This document shows, piece after piece, positions 1-11,587 of a stretch of 64,000 nucleotides of DNA; position 1 is the stretch's first letter; the number at the start of each line of letters is the position of its first letter. The stretch is from Ruminococcus sp. (GTDB taxonomy: Bacteria > Bacillota > Clostridia > Oscillospirales > Acutalibacteraceae): assembly GCA_017403985.1 (NCBI GenBank), contig JAFRDE010000014.1, positions 1 through 64,000 of the forward strand, in the 5' to 3' direction. Position numbers and translations under genes: made by a program. Under the pieces are notes generated by a model. It worked only from the letters and a program-made list of their open reading frames with translations, was not told the DNA's origin and ran no database searches.

Positions 1-304
1 GGATATGATGTTCTTTCGCGAATACAAAGTCCTCGTCCATCGCGCGGTTCGCTTCCGTAAGCAGGCGAAATGTGACCGGGATCACAAACAGGTTCATCGT
101 ATTCAGATCGATCTCCCGCGTTTCTTCATCAAGCGGCCGCGCCATATCTTCCGTATAGAAGATCGCGCAGTCGTAAACCTTGAAGATATCCTCACAGATC
201 GATCGGAACGCCCTTTCAAAATCTATGGGATGACAGGTGAAATACACCTTCGGCTTGTTTTCCGGGCTCGAGTTTCCTTTGGTAACGAATTTTAATTCCG
301 ACAT
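1..304 (-). CDS. TIR-like domain protein, N-terminal fragment (runs off the left edge)
   Basis: The first 101 residues of a minus-strand gene are visible; the rest lies beyond base 1. The ATG at 304-302 has AGGAG about 10 bases upstream and a promoter behind it. The residues KPKVYFTCHPIDFERAF followed by an ICEDIF..YDCAIFYTEDM stretch look like the first strand, helix and second strand of bacterial TIR-like domains, and FVIPVTFRLL like a later strand. In clostridial genomes such domains are often joined to tetratricopeptide repeats. TIR domains are NAD hydrolases or scaffolds, often in defence or stress signalling. The catalytic glutamate region is only partly in view, so activity cannot be judged. 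The family call is from remembered similarity and is moderate. Confidence 0.6.
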   Translation of the reverse strand, partial: MSELKFVTKGNSSPENKPKVYFTCHPIDFERAFRSICEDIFKVYDCAIFYTEDMARPLDEETREIDLNTMNLFVIPVTFRLLTEANRAMDEDFVFAKEHHI

Positions 305-350
305 GGTTCACACTCCTGTTATTCTGTCGAATTCTTTGTCATTTATCTCC

Positions 351-379
351 ATCATAAACAACTATACATTGATTGTCAA
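351..379 (-). promoter_or_regulatory. Promoter of the TIR-like gene
   Basis: On the minus strand TTGACA (379-374), a 17-base spacer and TATGAT (356-351) form a near-consensus sigma-A promoter about 45 bases upstream of the start codon. The rest of the 305-680 gap holds the 7-bp repeat at 502-522 and the PFOR promoter; I see no gene in it. Confidence 0.7.
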
Positions 380-501
380 TCGCGATCTTTTATATTTACA
401 AGGCTTCTGCCCTCCGTCCGTCACATGGCCCAAAAAACTGCTGTTTATTTAGGCACAGTGCACCTAACGACGCCGCTCATGTCCTTTCCTCCTCCCTTTA
501 A

Positions 502-522
502 CCTTCGCCCTTCACTTTTCAC
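502..522. repeat. Heptanucleotide array H1
   Basis: Three degenerate 7-base units: CCTTCGC, CCTTCAC, TTTTCAC. One of sixteen period-7 arrays in the window. Confidence 0.6.
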
Positions 523-542
523 CAAAAAACAAGATTTTCCCC

Positions 543-571
543 TTTACATATCCGACAAAAAGTGCTAAACT
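543..571 (+). promoter_or_regulatory. Promoter of PFOR
   Basis: TTTACA (543-548), 17-base spacer, TAAACT (566-571). It leaves an untranslated leader of roughly 100 bases before the ATG at 681. Confidence 0.6.
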
Positions 572-680
572 ATAGGATGGAAAAGTGAGTATTGTTCGTA
601 CATATTCACCAAAGCCAAAATACTGCGTCAGTGTGGGAAAGAGCTCATCCTACAGTAACGCAAAAACAGGAGGAAAACAC

Positions 681-4199
<3,519 letters not shown>

Positions 4200-4278
4200 G
4201 ACACGCGTGTCTGTATCTGCTTCCTCTGAGAATGTTATCATTGTAATATAATGTTGTGAGGCAGCTTTCCTCCAACTA

Positions 4279-4326
4279 TCATTACGAGGCTCGCAAGAGC
4301 CGTGGTAATCCCACAAAGAGGAACTG
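4279..4326. repeat. Interspersed palindromic repeat R1
   Basis: ATTACGAGG and GTGGTAATCCC arms around a short GC-rich centre, followed by the CACAAAGAGGA tail typical of this family. Confidence 0.7.
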
Positions 4327-4364
4327 TGCGTCGGTTACAACCAAATATCACGCGAAAGCGTATG

Positions 4365-4400
4365 TCACCCTCGAGGTTCTCCCTCGGGGGTGATTTTTTG
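4365..4400 (+). terminator. Rho-independent terminator after PFOR
   Basis: TCACCC/GGGTGA and CGAGG/CCTCG form a stacked 12-bp stem with one T-G pair, followed by six T. Confidence 0.85.
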
Positions 4401-4472
4401 TCTTGTTTCATTTATCCTGTATGGTTCAGAAAAACAGAAAAAGACGCTGTGTAAAAAAGACGCCGCGTGTCC

Positions 4473-4501
4473 TTGACAAATCCCGCCCGAAATGCCATAA
4501 T
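4473..4501 (+). promoter_or_regulatory. Promoter of valS
   Basis: TTGACA (4473-4478), 17-base spacer, CATAAT (4496-4501). The 215-base leader that follows is filled by a MITE-like repeat. I see no T-box motif in it. Confidence 0.75.
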
Positions 4502-4520
4502 ATATAGGTTAGAGTGCGCC

Positions 4521-4676
4521 CAAGCCTCCCTTTCTTAAGGGAGGTGACCTCGCCGCAAGGCGAGGTCGGAGGGTTGTCACGTATGATATGATGCTGTTAT
4601 CAAAGAGTTATCCGGTATTCAATGTATCAACCCTCAGTCGCTTCGCGACAGCTCCCTTATGAAAGGGAGCCTCATA
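4521..4676. repeat. MITE-like repeat M1 (two inverted hairpin ends)
   Basis: The left end starts GCCTCCCTTT with an AAGGGAGG hairpin, a CCTCGCC/GGCGAGG hairpin and GGAGGGTTGT. The right end is the inverted counterpart AACCCTCAGTCGC..GAAAGGGAGCC. About 55 bases of unrelated sequence separate the ends. It lies in the valS leader. Confidence 0.7.
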
Positions 4677-4716
4677 AGGTTTCAGCAATCAAATTCAACA
4701 GAGAGGAAGTCCATCT

Positions 4717-7410
4717 ATGGCAGAACTCAATAAGTCCTATGATCCCCGTCAGGTGGAGGACAGAATATATCAGAACTGGCTGGAGCATAATTATTTCCAC
4801 GCCGAAGTCAACCCCGACAAAAAGCCCTACTGCATCGTCATGCCGCCGCCCAACATCACCGGTCAGCTGCACATCGGTCACGCGCTGGACAACACCCTGC
4901 AGGACATCCTGATCCGCTGGCGCCGCATGCAGGGCTATGAAGCCCTCTGGCTGCCCGGCACCGACCACGCCTCCATCGCCACCGAGGCGAAGATCGTGGA
5001 AGCCATGCGTCAGGAAGGCGTCACCAAGGAAGACCTCGGCAGAGAACAATTCCTCGAGCGCGCGTGGGCGTGGAAACGCGAGTACGGCGGACGCATCACT
5101 AAGCAGTTTTGGAAGCTCGGCGTCAGCTGCGACTGGCAGCGCGAGCGCTTCACCATGGATGAAGGCTGCTCCAACGCCGTCAAAGAAGTATTCGTCAATT
5201 ACTATAACAAAGGTCTGATCTACCGCGGCAACCGCATGGTCAACTGGTGTCCGCATTGCGGCACTTCCATTTCCGACGCGGAGGTCGAGTATGAGGCGCA
5301 GAACGGCAACTTCTGGCACATCCTCTACCCGGTTAAAGAGACCGGCGAGATGCTCGAGATCGCTACCACCCGTCCCGAGACCATGCTCGGCGATACCGCC
5401 GTTGCGATCAACGTCGAGGACGAGCGCTACAAGCATCTCCACGGCTGCCATGTCATCCTGCCCCTGCTCAACAAAGAGATCCCGATCGTCTGTGACGAGC
5501 ACGCGGATATGGAAAAGGGTACCGGCGTGGTCAAGATCACTCCCGCCCACGACCCCAACGACTTCGAGGTAGGTTTGCGCCATGATCTCCCGATCGTCCG
5601 CTGCTTCACCTACGACGGCCACATGACCGGCGCCGAAGACGTCGCAGCCTATGAAGAGCTCAAAGCCAAGGGCAATCTCTCCGAGAACGAGCCCGAGGTC
5701 CTCAACTGCGGCAAATACGCCGGCATGACCACGATGGAAGCGCGCAAGGCGATCGTCGACGACCTCAAAGAGCTGAATCTGCTCGTCGACGTCGAGCCCC
5801 TCTCCCATGACGTCGGCACCTGCTACCGCTGCCACTCCACCATCGAGCCGATGGTCTCTAAGCAGTGGTTCGTCAAGATGGCTCCCTTAGCGGGTCCCGC
5901 CATCGACGCCGTCAAAAACGGCGACACCCAGTTCATCCCCAAGCGCAGTGAGAAGATATACTTCCACTGGCTCGAAAATATCCGCGACTGGTGCATCTCC
6001 CGTCAGCTCTGGTGGGGTCACCGCATCCCCGCCTACTACTGCGAGGAATGCGGCGAGATGGTCGTCAGCAAAGAAGCCGTCCACACCTGCCCGAAGTGCG
6101 GCTGCACCCATATGAAGCAGGACGAAGACACCCTCGACACATGGTTTTCTTCCGCCCTATGGCCGTTCTCGACCCTCGGCTGGCCTGAAAAGACCGAGGA
6201 GCTCGAGTACTTCTACCCCACCGACACCCTCGTTACCGGCTACGATATCATCTTCTTCTGGGTCGTCCGCATGATGTTCTCCGGACTCGAGAACATGGGC
6301 GACGTCCCCTTCCGCACCGTGTTCATCCACGGTCTGATCCGCGACGCGCAGGGCAGAAAGATGAGTAAATCCCTCGGCAACGGCGTCGATCCCATCGAGA
6401 TCATCGACAAGTACGGAGCCGACGCGTTGCGCTTCTTCCTCGCGACGGGCAACTCTCCCGGCAACGATATGCGATTCAGTGAAGAGCGCGTCGAGAGCTG
6501 CCGCAACTTCGCGAACAAGCTTTATAACGCCAGCCGTTTCGTGCTGATGAATATTGAGGGACATGATGTGCCTCTCACCCTTCCCGAAAAGCTGAAGCTC
6601 GAGGATAAGTGGATCCTCTCCACCCTCAACACCCTGTGCAAAGACGTCACCGAGAATCTCGAAAAATTCGAGCTGGGCATCGCGGTACAGAAGCTCTACG
6701 ACTTCATCTGGGACTGCTTCTGCGACTGGTACATCGAGCTGAAAAAGACCGATCTCTACAGCGACGATGAACAGGCGGCGCAGAACGCCCGTCAGGTGCT
6801 GGTTTACGTCCTCGACAAGATCCTCAAGCTCCTGCATCCGTTCATGCCCTTCATCACTGAAGAGATCTGGCAGAACATCCCCCACGAGGGCGAAACCATC
6901 ATGCTCGAGAAATATCCCGAGTACACCGACGCGCTGAACTTCGAGCGCGAGGCGGACGATATGCGCAAGATCATGACCGCGATCACCGCTATCCGCACCC
7001 AGCGCAACGAGATGAACGTCCCGCCCTCCAAAAAGGCAAAGCTCTATATCGCGACCAAGACCGCCGATACTTTCAAGCACGGCGCGGAATTCTTCAAGAA
7101 GCTCGCTTCCGCGAATGACGTCGAGATCGACGCCGACTTTGAGATCGACGGCGCTGTTACGGTCGTCACCGCGAACGCGAAGATCTACATCCCGCTCAGC
7201 GAGCTGGTCGATAAGGACGCGGAGCTCAAGCGTCTGAACAAAGAGCTCGAGCAGACCGAAAAGATGCTGCGTCAGGACGAAGCCAAGCTCTCTAACCCCG
7301 GCTTCATGGGCAAAGCTCCCGCCGCCGTCATCGAAAAGATCAAGAACCAGGCGCAGCGTGAGCGCGAAAAGATCGCCCTCATCAAAGCCGCGATCGAAAA
7401 CCTGAAATAA
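4717..7410 (+). CDS. valS: Valyl-tRNA synthetase
   Basis: Class Ia aminoacyl-tRNA synthetase charging tRNA-Val with valine and editing mischarged threonine. The 897-residue length is normal. HIGH is intact in PPPNITGQLHIGHA (residues 52-55) and KMSKS is at 548-552. The middle holds the CP1 editing domain (TTRPETMLGDTAVA), and the C-terminus ends in the ValRS coiled-coil arm rich in Lys and Glu (about 830-897). ATG 4717 has GAGAGG 11 bases upstream. It has its own promoter and terminator, so it is a single-gene unit. No T-box is visible in the leader, which is unusual for a Firmicute valS but not unknown. Confidence 0.97.
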   Translation: MAELNKSYDPRQVEDRIYQNWLEHNYFHAEVNPDKKPYCIVMPPPNITGQLHIGHALDNTLQDILIRWRRMQGYEALWLPGTDHASIATEAKIVEAMRQEGVTKEDLGREQFLERAWAWKREYGGRITKQFWKLGVSCDWQRERFTMDEGCSNAVKEVFVNYYNKGLIYRGNRMVNWCPHCGTSISDAEVEYEAQNGNFWHILYPVKETGEMLEIATTRPETMLGDTAVAINVEDERYKHLHGCHVILPLLNKEIPIVCDEHADMEKGTGVVKITPAHDPNDFEVGLRHDLPIVRCFTYDGHMTGAEDVAAYEELKAKGNLSENEPEVLNCGKYAGMTTMEARKAIVDDLKELNLLVDVEPLSHDVGTCYRCHSTIEPMVSKQWFVKMAPLAGPAIDAVKNGDTQFIPKRSEKIYFHWLENIRDWCISRQLWWGHRIPAYYCEECGEMVVSKEAVHTCPKCGCTHMKQDEDTLDTWFSSALWPFSTLGWPEKTEELEYFYPTDTLVTGYDIIFFWVVRMMFSGLENMGDVPFRTVFIHGLIRDAQGRKMSKSLGNGVDPIEIIDKYGADALRFFLATGNSPGNDMRFSEERVESCRNFANKLYNASRFVLMNIEGHDVPLTLPEKLKLEDKWILSTLNTLCKDVTENLEKFELGIAVQKLYDFIWDCFCDWYIELKKTDLYSDDEQAAQNARQVLVYVLDKILKLLHPFMPFITEEIWQNIPHEGETIMLEKYPEYTDALNFEREADDMRKIMTAITAIRTQRNEMNVPPSKKAKLYIATKTADTFKHGAEFFKKLASANDVEIDADFEIDGAVTVVTANAKIYIPLSELVDKDAELKRLNKELEQTEKMLRQDEAKLSNPGFMGKAPAAVIEKIKNQAQREREKIALIKAAIENLK

Positions 7411-7431
7411 GGACACGTATGTCTGTGACAG

Positions 7432-7462
7432 AAAGCCTCCGATTCCTCGGAGGCTTTTTTTC
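7432..7462 (+). terminator. Terminator after valS
   Basis: AAGCCTCCGA..TCGGAGGCTT hairpin followed by a run of T; the A-run on the other side could let it work for aspS too. Confidence 0.85.
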
Positions 7463-7482
7463 TCCATTACCGACAACAAAGC

Positions 7483-7507
7483 CGCACCCTTTCGGATGCG
7501 GCTCTCT
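7483..7507 (-). terminator. Probable terminator of the hisS-aspS unit
   Basis: On the minus strand GCCGCATCC, a GAAA loop, GGGTGCGGC, then a short T-rich run just downstream of the aspS stop. The T-run is weak. Confidence 0.55.
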
Positions 7508-7517
7508 TTATACCAAA

Positions 7518-9302
7518 TTATTCTTTTGTTTCTCTGAGTTGGATCCCCAGCACTTCCAGCGACTCCTCGTCCACCGCCGACGGACAGTTGCTCATCAATT
7601 CAGAAGCGTTCTGCACCTTCGGGAAAGCGGTGACGTCCCTGAGGCTGTCACAGCCGCACATCAGCATCGCGATTCTGTCGAGACCGATGCCCATGCCGCC
7701 GTGAGGCGGCGCGCCGTACTTGTACGCTTCGACAAGGAAACCGAATTTTGCCTCGATCTCCTCGTCCGTCATCTTTAGCGCGCGGAACATCTGCTGCTGC
7801 AGCTCATAATCCGTGATACGGATGGAGCCGGAGCTCAGCTCGGTGCCGTTGAGCGTCAGGTCATACGCCTTCGCGACCACCTTGCCCGGGTCGCTCTCGA
7901 GGTATTGCAGACATTCTTCCTTCGGCATCGTGAACGGATGATGCATCGCAACCCATTCGCCGCTCTCCTCGTCCTTTTCAAAGAACGGGAAGTCCACGAT
8001 CCACACGAACTTGTATTCATCCTTCGGGATCAGGTCGAGCTGTCTGCCGACCTCCAGGCGCAGCGCACCCAGAACGGGCAGGGTCACGGAATTTTTGTCC
8101 GCGACGATCAGCACCACGTCGCCCTTTTCCGCATCCAGCGTATTCAGGATGCGGTCGAGGTCGCCCTCGCCGAGGAATTTGTTGAACGAGCAGTTCGGCG
8201 CCTCTTCAGCCCAGCGGATGTACGCCAGACCCTTCGCGCCGATACCCTTGACGAATTCGGTCAGCTTGTCGATCTTCTTGCGGGTCAGCGCTCCCGCCGC
8301 GTTCTTCGCGACGATCGCGCGTACAGAGCCGCCGTTTTCGATCGCGCTCCTGAAGACCACGAAGTCGATATCCTTCACGGTCTCCGTCAGGTCGCTGATC
8401 TTCATCCCGAAGCGCACGTCCGGCTTATCCGAGCCGTAGGTGTTCATCGCGTCATTGTAGGTCATGCGCTCAAAGGGCTGTTCGAGCTCGATACCCTTGA
8501 TCTCCTTAAAGAGTCTGACCATCAGGCCCTCGTTGATCTCCATGATCTCGTCCACGTCGACGAAGCTCAGCTCCATATCGATCTGGGTGAACTCCGGCTG
8601 GCGGTCTGCGCGCAGATCTTCATCGCGGAAGCAGCGCGCGAGCTGGATATAGCGGTCAAAGCCCGACAGCATCAACAGCTGCTTGTAGATCTGCGGCGAC
8701 TGCGGCAGGGCGTAGAATTTGCCGTTATGGATGCGCGACGGCACGAGGTAGTCACGCGCGCCCTCGGGAGTCGACTTGATCATCATCGGGGTCTCGATCT
8801 CGATGAAGCCGTTTTCATAAAAGTAATCTCTCGCGATTTTCGCGATCTTCGAGCGGGTGATCAGGTTCTGCTGCAGCGGCGTGCGTCTTAAATCGAGATA
8901 GCGATATTTTAAGCGGATATCCTCCGCCGTCTTGCTGTCATCCACGATCTCAAAAGGCGGCGTCTGCGCCTTAGATAGCACGCGCAGGTCGCTGACCTCG
9001 ATCTCGATATCTCCCGTCGGGATCTTATTGCTCTTCGCCGAACGCTCGCGCACCGTGCCCTTCGCGCACAGCACGAATTCACTGCGCGCCGCGAACGCCT
9101 TGTCAAAGATCTCTCTGTCCGTGTTGTCGTCAAAAGCGAGCTGCACGATGCCCGTGCGGTCGCGCAGGTCGATAAAGATCAGCTGACCGAGGTCGCGCTG
9201 ACGCTGTACCCAGCCGCATACGACGACTTCCTCGCCGATATTCTCCGCTCGAAGCGTCCCGCAGTAATGCGTGCGCTTGAGTCCTGTCATAAATTCTGCC
9301 AT
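7518..9302 (-). CDS. aspS: Aspartyl-tRNA synthetase
   Basis: Class IIb synthetase that charges tRNA-Asp. The 594-residue protein has the N-terminal OB-fold anticodon domain (GWVQRQRDLGQLIFIDLRDR), motif 2 with RCFRDEDLRADRQPEFTQID, the bacterial GAD insertion, and motif 3 GGMGIGLDRIAMLM near the C-terminus. The ATG follows AAGGAAGG by about 7 bases. It lies downstream of hisS on the same strand, the usual Firmicute order, but an M repeat of about 170 bases sits between them. Whether the enzyme is discriminating for tRNA-Asp over tRNA-Asn cannot be told by eye. Confidence 0.97.
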   Translation of the reverse strand: MAEFMTGLKRTHYCGTLRAENIGEEVVVCGWVQRQRDLGQLIFIDLRDRTGIVQLAFDDNTDREIFDKAFAARSEFVLCAKGTVRERSAKSNKIPTGDIEIEVSDLRVLSKAQTPPFEIVDDSKTAEDIRLKYRYLDLRRTPLQQNLITRSKIAKIARDYFYENGFIEIETPMMIKSTPEGARDYLVPSRIHNGKFYALPQSPQIYKQLLMLSGFDRYIQLARCFRDEDLRADRQPEFTQIDMELSFVDVDEIMEINEGLMVRLFKEIKGIELEQPFERMTYNDAMNTYGSDKPDVRFGMKISDLTETVKDIDFVVFRSAIENGGSVRAIVAKNAAGALTRKKIDKLTEFVKGIGAKGLAYIRWAEEAPNCSFNKFLGEGDLDRILNTLDAEKGDVVLIVADKNSVTLPVLGALRLEVGRQLDLIPKDEYKFVWIVDFPFFEKDEESGEWVAMHHPFTMPKEECLQYLESDPGKVVAKAYDLTLNGTELSSGSIRITDYELQQQMFRALKMTDEEIEAKFGFLVEAYKYGAPPHGGMGIGLDRIAMLMCGCDSLRDVTAFPKVQNASELMSNCPSAVDEESLEVLGIQLRETKE

Positions 9303-9328
9303 AGTATTACCTTCCTTTATGTCACTCT

Positions 9329-9494
9329 AAAGGCTCCCTTTGGGAAAGGGAGCTGTCACCGCAAGGTGACTGAGGAATTGTATTAATTGAGCGAAGCGAC
9401 CAACCGAATTATAAAGGTTTCTCGCTCACGCTCGATCAAATAATACAATTCATCCGCCTCCGTTTGGAGGCACCTTCCTTTCCCAAAGGAAGGC
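9329..9494. repeat. MITE-like repeat M2
   Basis: AGGCTCCCTTTGGGAAAGGGAG hairpin, then GTCACC..GGTGAC hairpin and TGAGGAATTGTAT at the left; an inverted ATACAATTCATCCGCC and CCTTCCTTTCCCAAAGGAAGG hairpin at the right. It separates hisS from aspS. Confidence 0.7.
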
Positions 9495-9498
9495 TATA

Positions 9499-10791
9499 TC
9501 ACTCCGCGAACTCCGCCGCTAATTTCGCCGCCGTGAACTCCTTCACGAACGCCTCGTCCTCCAGCGGGATCTCGCTCTGTTCGCCGTTATCCATGTTCTT
9601 CAGCTTCGCGACGCCGTTCGCGATCTCGTCGTCGCCGAGCACCATCGAGAATTTCGCGCCGATCTTGTTCGCGTATTTCATCTGCGCCTTCAGCCCTCTG
9701 CCGACGACGTCGAATTCCGCGTACATCCCGGCTTTTCTCAGGATATTGCACAGCTGCGACGCCTTTTTATGCGCGTCCTCCCCCATCGAGCCGATGTAGA
9801 TATCGCAGGGGGCGGGAGCGGGGATCTCGATCCCCTGCGCGTCGAGCGTCAAAAGCAGTCTTTCGATGCCAGCCGCAAAGCCGAGCGCCGGCATCGGGTT
9901 GCCGCCAAGCTCCTCGATCAGTCCGTCGTATCTGCCGCCGGCGCAGACAGCGCTCTGCGCGCCGATGTCGCCCGACAAAAATTCGAACACGGTCTTTGTA
10001 TAATAATCCAGACCTCTGACGATGGTCGGATTGACGGTATAGGCAACGTCATTCGCGTCCAGATATTCCTTCACGCCTTCAAAATGCTCTCTGCACTCAT
10101 CGCACAGATAATCCGGCATCATCGGCGCGCCCTTCGCGATCTCGTGGTCGTGCGGTACCTTGCAGTCGAGCAGGCGCATCGGATTGCGCTCCAGTCGGCT
10201 CTTGCAGTCCTCGCACAGCGTCTCACGATACTGTGAATAGTATTCGGTCAGCGCCTTGTGATACTCCGCACGGCATTTCGGACAGCCGATCGAGTTGATC
10301 TCTAAGCTGATCCCGCGCAGTCCGAGGCGTTCAAAGATATTAGCCGCAGCGGTGATCAGCTCCGCGTCGGCGGCGGGAGCCTGCGTGCCGTAGCACTCCA
10401 TGCCGAACTGGTGAAATTCTCTCAGCCTGCCCGCCTGCGGCTTCTCATAGCGATAACACGAGGTCAGGTAGTACGCCTTGATCGGCAGCGGATCGTTATG
10501 TAATCCATGCTCTAAAAACGCGCGGCAAGCGCCCGCGGTCCCCTCGGGACGCAGGGTGATGCTGTCGCCGCCCTTAGTCAGGAAGGTGTACATTTCCTTT
10601 TGCACGATGTCCGTCGTATCGCCGACGCCGCGTTCAAAGAGGTTGGTGTGCTCGAACACCGGCGTCCGCATTTCTTTATATCCGAACGCCCGCGCTTCCT
10701 CGCGGAAAATATTCTCCAAAAATTGCCAGCGATAGCTGTCCCGCGGCAGTACATCCTCCGTACCGCGCGGCTTCTTTGTGATCAATGCCAT
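9499..10791 (-). CDS. hisS: Histidyl-tRNA synthetase
   Basis: Class II synthetase charging tRNA-His. The 430 residues are the usual bacterial length. Visible motifs are the N-terminal KPRGTEDVLP, motif 2 RPEGTAGACRAFLEH, the histidine-A motif VCAGGRYDGLIEELGG and motif 3 ALGFAAGIERLLL, followed by the HGTP-type anticodon-binding domain. Between motif 2 and the histidine motif there is a CPKCRAEY..CEDC..CDECREHF cysteine stretch, seen in many clostridial HisRS. The ATG has GAAAGG 9 bases upstream. It is probably transcribed with aspS despite the repeat between them. Confidence 0.97.
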   Translation of the reverse strand: MALITKKPRGTEDVLPRDSYRWQFLENIFREEARAFGYKEMRTPVFEHTNLFERGVGDTTDIVQKEMYTFLTKGGDSITLRPEGTAGACRAFLEHGLHNDPLPIKAYYLTSCYRYEKPQAGRLREFHQFGMECYGTQAPAADAELITAAANIFERLGLRGISLEINSIGCPKCRAEYHKALTEYYSQYRETLCEDCKSRLERNPMRLLDCKVPHDHEIAKGAPMMPDYLCDECREHFEGVKEYLDANDVAYTVNPTIVRGLDYYTKTVFEFLSGDIGAQSAVCAGGRYDGLIEELGGNPMPALGFAAGIERLLLTLDAQGIEIPAPAPCDIYIGSMGEDAHKKASQLCNILRKAGMYAEFDVVGRGLKAQMKYANKIGAKFSMVLGDDEIANGVAKLKNMDNGEQSEIPLEDEAFVKEFTAAKLAAEFAE

Positions 10792-10826
10792 TATATCAAA
10801 CCTTTCAATGGAGTAGATGTTTATTC

Positions 10827-10968
10827 AGCCTCCCTTTCCTAAGGGAGGTGCCCCGACAGGGGCGGAGGGTTGTCTTTTATGGCAAAATAAACATCGAAAA
10901 ATACATCTGACCGATAAGAAATCAACCCTCAGTCGCTTCGCGACAGCTCCCTTAGAATAGGGAGCCTC
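10827..10968. repeat. MITE-like repeat M3
   Basis: Left end AGCCTCCCTTTCCTAAGGG with CCCC/GGGG hairpin and GGAGGGTTGT; inverted right end AACCCTCAGTCGCTTCGCGA and TAGAATAGGGAGCC. The left 47 bases match M4 (12539-12585) exactly by eye. The rest of the 10792-11182 gap carries the zinc promoter and operators. Confidence 0.75.
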
Positions 10969-11041
10969 TATTTACCCCAAAATTTGCTTTATCAAGTATA
11001 TCACAAACTTCTCCCCTCCGCAATATCTCTGTCATATAAAT

Positions 11042-11112
11042 ATTTGCGACCCATTCGCATATTGACATTCCCTTTCCCCTGTGCTATACTGATTTGCGAA
11101 CGATTCGCAAAT
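11042..11112 (+). promoter_or_regulatory. Promoter with two flanking Fur/Zur-type operators
   Basis: TTGACA (11062-11067), 17-base spacer, TATACT (11085-11090). Just downstream is a perfect 9-3-9 palindrome, ATTTGCGAA and TTCGCAAAT (11092-11112). A second copy with 7 of 9 arm bases paired, ATTTGCGAC and TTCGCATAT (11042-11062), overlaps the -35. A repressor on both would bracket the promoter, which fits autoregulation by the Fur-family gene that follows and zinc control of the znu genes. Confidence 0.8.
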
Positions 11113-11125
11113 TCTATATGAAATT

Positions 11126-11162
11126 GTCATTGCGAGACTCAAAAGGAGCCGTGGCAATCTCA
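11126..11162. repeat. Interspersed palindromic repeat R2
   Basis: TCATTGCGAG and GTGGCAATCTC arms around AAAAGGAGCC, in the leader of the Fur-family gene. Confidence 0.65.
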
Positions 11163-11182
11163 ACCGATTCAGAGGTACTATC

Positions 11183-11575
11183 ATGCCCAAATACATCACA
11201 AAACAGCGAAAGATCCTCACCGACTATCTCATGCAGCACGTCGATGAGAACCTCTCCGCGGGACAGATCGCCGATGCGCTGTCCGATACCGTCAGCAAAA
11301 GCGCCGTCTACCGCAACCTCGCCGATATGGAGGCGGAGGGTAAGCTCCACCGCGTTATGGGCGGCGGCGGCAGAGAGGTCATCTACCGCTACAGCGGCAG
11401 CCACGCCTGCTCCGAGAGCCTGCACCTGAGCTGCAAAAAATGCGGCAAGACCGTCCACATGCAAAAGCAGCTCGCCGATTCTCTGGTACAAAGCGTCGCC
11501 CAGAACGACGACTTCGCCATCGACAAAGGCGAGACCGTCATCTACGGCGTCTGTGCCGCCTGCCAACATAAATAG
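11183..11575 (+). CDS. zur: Fur-family metalloregulator, probably Zur
   Basis: A 130-residue DNA-binding repressor with the Fur winged helix (SKSAVYRNLADMEAEGKLHRV) and a dimerisation half with the structural zinc site LSCKKCG and CAACQHK. His residues in HACSESLHL and TVHM are candidate regulatory ligands. The ATG has AGAGGT 6 bases upstream. It is the first gene of a run with znuA, znuC and znuB, 12 bases before znuA. A zinc-sensing role (Zur) rather than iron or peroxide is therefore inferred from context, not from residues alone. Paired palindromes at its own promoter suggest autoregulation. Confidence 0.85.
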   Translation: MPKYITKQRKILTDYLMQHVDENLSAGQIADALSDTVSKSAVYRNLADMEAEGKLHRVMGGGGREVIYRYSGSHACSESLHLSCKKCGKTVHMQKQLADSLVQSVAQNDDFAIDKGETVIYGVCAACQHK

Positions 11576-11587
11576 AAAGGAAAACAT

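Noticed and set aside
4502-4716. Possible T-box riboswitch before valS
   Set aside because: The leader is structured, but the stems belong to repeat M1, which also occurs away from synthetase genes; no T-box core sequence is seen.
11042-11112. PerR or iron-type Fur operator
   Set aside because: The palindrome is not the AT-rich Fur or PerR box, and the adjacent transporter genes are of the zinc type.
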